Assembly (NCBI RefSeq): GCF_002157685.2
Contig: NZ_AP026738.1
Coordinates: forward strand, 3,658,001 to 3,722,000
Length of the DNA: 64,000 nucleotides
Direction: 5' to 3'
DNA from: Comamonas thiooxydans
GTDB taxonomy: Bacteria; Pseudomonadota; Gammaproteobacteria; Burkholderiales; Burkholderiaceae_C
A model generated the notes under the pieces. It searched no databases and was not told the DNA's origin. It saw only the letters and a list, made by a program, of their open reading frames with translations. Below, piece after piece: positions 62,344-64,000 of the stretch; the stretch's first letter is position 1, and the number at the start of each line of letters is the position of its first letter. The translations under genes and the position numbers were made by a program.

Positions 62344-63456
62344 ATGACTACAAAAAAAATGGCTTTCAATGCGCTGAGCGTTCTCGCATGCACGCTGGTG
62401 CCGCTGGCGGCCTCGGCACAATCCTCTGTGCAGGTCTATGGCGTAGTGGATATGGCCGTATCCAACTACCGAGGCGCTGGCGCAGGCTCGCGTCAGATGC
62501 TGACCTCCAGCGGCAATCAGGCCAGCCGCCTGGGCTTCAAGGGCCGTGAAGATCTCGGCAGCGGTCTGGCCGCCGGCTTTGATCTGGAGGCGGGCCTCAA
62601 TACCGACAACGGCACCGGCCAGGCCTCCAACACCAACAACCAGCCTTCGGGGGCAGGCAGCAGCAACGGTCTGAGCTTCAACCGCAAGGCCCTGGTCTAT
62701 CTGCAGAGCAAGCAATGGGGCGAGGTACGTCTGGGCCGCGACTATGTGCCCGCCTTCTGGAACATGTTCAACTACGACCCCTTTCGCCTGGGCGTGGGCA
62801 TGAGCCTGCATGTGCTGCACGGCACCACTGTGACGGGCTTTCGGGCATCGAACAGCATTGGCTACTTCTCGCCCGGCTGCTCCAGCTCCAGTTGCAAAGG
62901 CCTGTTCTACCAGTTGATGACTGCATTCGGTGAAAACGATGCCGGCCCCAACCGCCAGGACGGCCGCGTCTATGGTGCACGCCTGGGCTATGGAGGCGAT
63001 AACTGGGATGCAGCCGTCGCCATCACGTCCACCAAGAACCGTGTCGCCGACGACTACAGGCAGATCAATGCCGCCGCATCCTACCTCTGGGAGGGCCACC
63101 GCCTCATGGTTCTGGCTGCCGATCACCGCACCGGCAACCGCCTGGCAGGTCTGGACAATGCCGACCATGTACGCTACTGGCAGCTGGGAGCCATCTGGAA
63201 GGTCGGCAACGGCAACATTCCCATGAGCTTCATGCGCCTGAACCGCAATGACAACAGCGGCAGCAGCTCCAACAAGTACGCCGTGGGCTATGTGCACAAC
63301 CTCTCCAAGCGCACCGCACTCTACGGCACCTATGCCTATGTAGACAACCGCGGCAGCATCAACCTGCCGGTGGCCACGGGCGCGCTGCAAGGCCCGATTC
63401 CAGTCGCAGGCGGCAATGCTTCGGGCTTTGACATCGGCATTCGCCACACGTTCTGA
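62344..63456 (+). CDS. Gram-negative porin
   Basis: 370-aa outer-membrane general porin of the OmpC/Burkholderia type. Signal peptide MTTKKMAFNALSVLACTLVP cleaved after SAQ; opening SSVQVYGVVDMAVSNYRGAG and the strand-turn pattern QASRLGFKGREDLGSGLAAG are typical. Ends GFDIGIRHTF with C-terminal Phe. AAGGAG 8 bases before ATG. Last gene of the AraC/TauD block and probably the outer-membrane entry for its substrate. A tandem GCCGGTT repeat and a terminator follow. Confidence 0.93.
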   Translation: MTTKKMAFNALSVLACTLVPLAASAQSSVQVYGVVDMAVSNYRGAGAGSRQMLTSSGNQASRLGFKGREDLGSGLAAGFDLEAGLNTDNGTGQASNTNNQPSGAGSSNGLSFNRKALVYLQSKQWGEVRLGRDYVPAFWNMFNYDPFRLGVGMSLHVLHGTTVTGFRASNSIGYFSPGCSSSSCKGLFYQLMTAFGENDAGPNRQDGRVYGARLGYGGDNWDAAVAITSTKNRVADDYRQINAAASYLWEGHRLMVLAADHRTGNRLAGLDNADHVRYWQLGAIWKVGNGNIPMSFMRLNRNDNSGSSSNKYAVGYVHNLSKRTALYGTYAYVDNRGSINLPVATGALQGPIPVAGGNASGFDIGIRHTF

Positions 63457-63467
63457 GTCCGATCCAT

Positions 63468-63507
63468 GGCAACCGGCGCCCGCCGGTTGCCGGTTGCCGG
63501 TTGCCGG
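63468..63507 (+). repeat. GCCGGTT tandem repeat with hairpin
   Basis: GGCAACCGGC (63468-63477) pairs with GCCGGTTGCC (63482-63491) around a 4-base loop, and GCCGGTT repeats almost four times to 63507. Lies 12 bases after the porin stop. Confidence 0.7.
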
Positions 63508-63534
63508 CCAGCGGACATCAATCCTGAAACCATA

Positions 63535-63570
63535 GAAAAAGGCCCGCAGAGAAAATCCGCGGGCCTTCTT
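63535..63570. terminator. bidirectional terminator after porin
   Basis: GGCCCGC/GCGGGCC stem (63541-63547 with 63559-63565), A run before and TTCTT after, between convergent porin and Rieske genes. Confidence 0.8.
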
Positions 63571-63594
63571 CATCGCACATCGGCGCTCGATGGT

Positions 63595-63948
63595 TCAGCA
63601 GCAGTTGTCAGGCGGTTTGAGCCAGAGCAGTCCCTGCCTGACAAGAACTTCGTAGAGCGGGATCGTCATCTGCGGCGATGCCGTGCACCTGCCGCTGCGG
63701 ATATCGAACTTGAGTCCATGCGCGGGGCAGCTCAGCACATGAGCATCGCAATTGCCGCCGGCCATGGAGGCACCCGCATGCGGGCAGCTGTTCTCCAAGG
63801 CATAGAACTCGCCTTCGACATTCAGCAGCAGGATGCTCTGGCCACCAGGCGTGAAAACCAGCTTTCGCCCGCCAGGCGGCAATTCCCGCACGGCGCCAGC
63901 GGCCAGCAATGCGGTATCAGGCGAAGATGCTGTTGGCAACACGGGCAT
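63595..63948 (-). CDS. Rieske [2Fe-2S] domain protein
   Basis: 117-aa ferredoxin-like Rieske protein. Cluster ligands are in NSCPHAGASMAGG (Cys-x-His) and VLSCPAHGLKFDI (Cys-xx-His), as in Rieske-type electron carriers of oxygenase systems. The start is uncertain: ATG 63948 lies within the end of the previous gene; GTG 63942 has GGAG at good distance. Overlaps the upstream gene by about 32 bases, so translationally coupled. The gene that it serves lies mostly outside the window. Confidence 0.85.
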   Translation of the reverse strand: MPVLPTASSPDTALLAAGAVRELPPGGRKLVFTPGGQSILLLNVEGEFYALENSCPHAGASMAGGNCDAHVLSCPAHGLKFDIRSGRCTASPQMTIPLYEVLVRQGLLWLKPPDNCC

Positions 63949-64000
63949 GCTCCATGGCGCGCAGCAGCTCCGCGGGCGCCACCGCACCCGTCACCTGCAG
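63917..64000 (-). CDS. 3' end of an unidentified gene (runs off the edge)
   Basis: Only the last 27 codons are in view: LQVTGAVAPAELLRAMEHAR followed by VANSIFA and TGA at 63917-63919. Natural composition and overlap with the Rieske gene support it as real. It may encode the partner enzyme of the Rieske protein, but nothing in this fragment shows which. Confidence 0.6.
   Translation of the reverse strand: MQVTGAVAPAELLRAMEHARVANSIFA

Overview
The window reads as GC-rich chromosomal DNA of a betaproteobacterium of the Comamonadaceae, most likely Comamonas or a close relative. The basis is gene content and order rather than any database search: an lpxK-Trm112-kdsB-adk block, a holC-pepA / lptF-lptG neighbourhood, two Bug-type solute-binding proteins, a Gram-negative porin, and a family of dispersed intergenic repeats that I associate with this family of bacteria. 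Almost every gene is chromosomal housekeeping or catabolic. Accessory DNA is limited to one IS3-family element, several decayed genes and short phage-like remnants.

Layout. 0.5-1.6 kb: exbB-exbD. 1.6-9 kb: a patchwork of a DyP peroxidase, tRNA-Val(GAC), an SRPBCC protein, two tiny ORFs, a cytosine deaminase remnant, an AraC/GyrI regulator, a CHAD protein, an aldo-keto reductase/LysR double remnant and a GntP permease. 9-12.2 kb: lpxK, a Trm112-like gene, kdsB and adk. 12.4-14.8 kb: asparaginase, divergent lexA with an SOS box, and a small gene. 15.2-20.2 kb: two paralogous universal stress proteins and small hypotheticals, with a decayed phage Rha-type gene between them. 20.3-25 kb: an exported amidohydrolase with an outer-membrane barrel, a 286-aa unknown, a glutamine-rich mini-protein and a PRC-barrel protein. 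25.4-28.9 kb: a cluster of very small membrane or secreted ORFs, an IS3 element with a nonsense-mutated OrfB, a cupin and a DUF333 lipoprotein. 29.2-32.6 kb: two diguanylate cyclases around a YoaK-type membrane protein. 32.6-33.5 kb: a decayed tyrosine recombinase. 33.6-42.4 kb: a 2-hydroxyacid dehydrogenase, a DUF2486-like gene, holC, pepA, lptF-lptG, a CbiX-like chelatase, a CysB-type regulator and an aminotransferase.

42.5-53.4 kb is a complete sulfur-oxidation (Sox) locus. On the minus strand it runs: SoxH-like metallohydrolase, thioredoxin-like protein, cytochrome c, soxC, soxD, soxY, soxZ, soxA, soxX, soxB and a TsuA/YeeE sulfur transporter. A divergent exported DsrE protein and an ArsR-type regulator with well-placed cysteines lie at the head. 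Two similar AT-rich inverted repeats sit in front of the two minus-strand promoters and are candidate operators. The inferred logic is periplasmic thiosulfate oxidation on the SoxYZ carrier, de-repressed by a thiol-sensing ArsR protein, with thiosulfate or sulfur import by TsuA.

53.6-64 kb holds a NUDIX hydrolase, an MBL hydrolase, and a catabolic block: a BKACE enzyme, a Bug protein, an AraC regulator divergent from a TauD/TfdA dioxygenase, an alpha/beta hydrolase, a frameshifted second Bug protein and a porin. A Rieske ferredoxin-like gene and the end of one further gene run off the right edge. The substrate of this block cannot be told from sequence.
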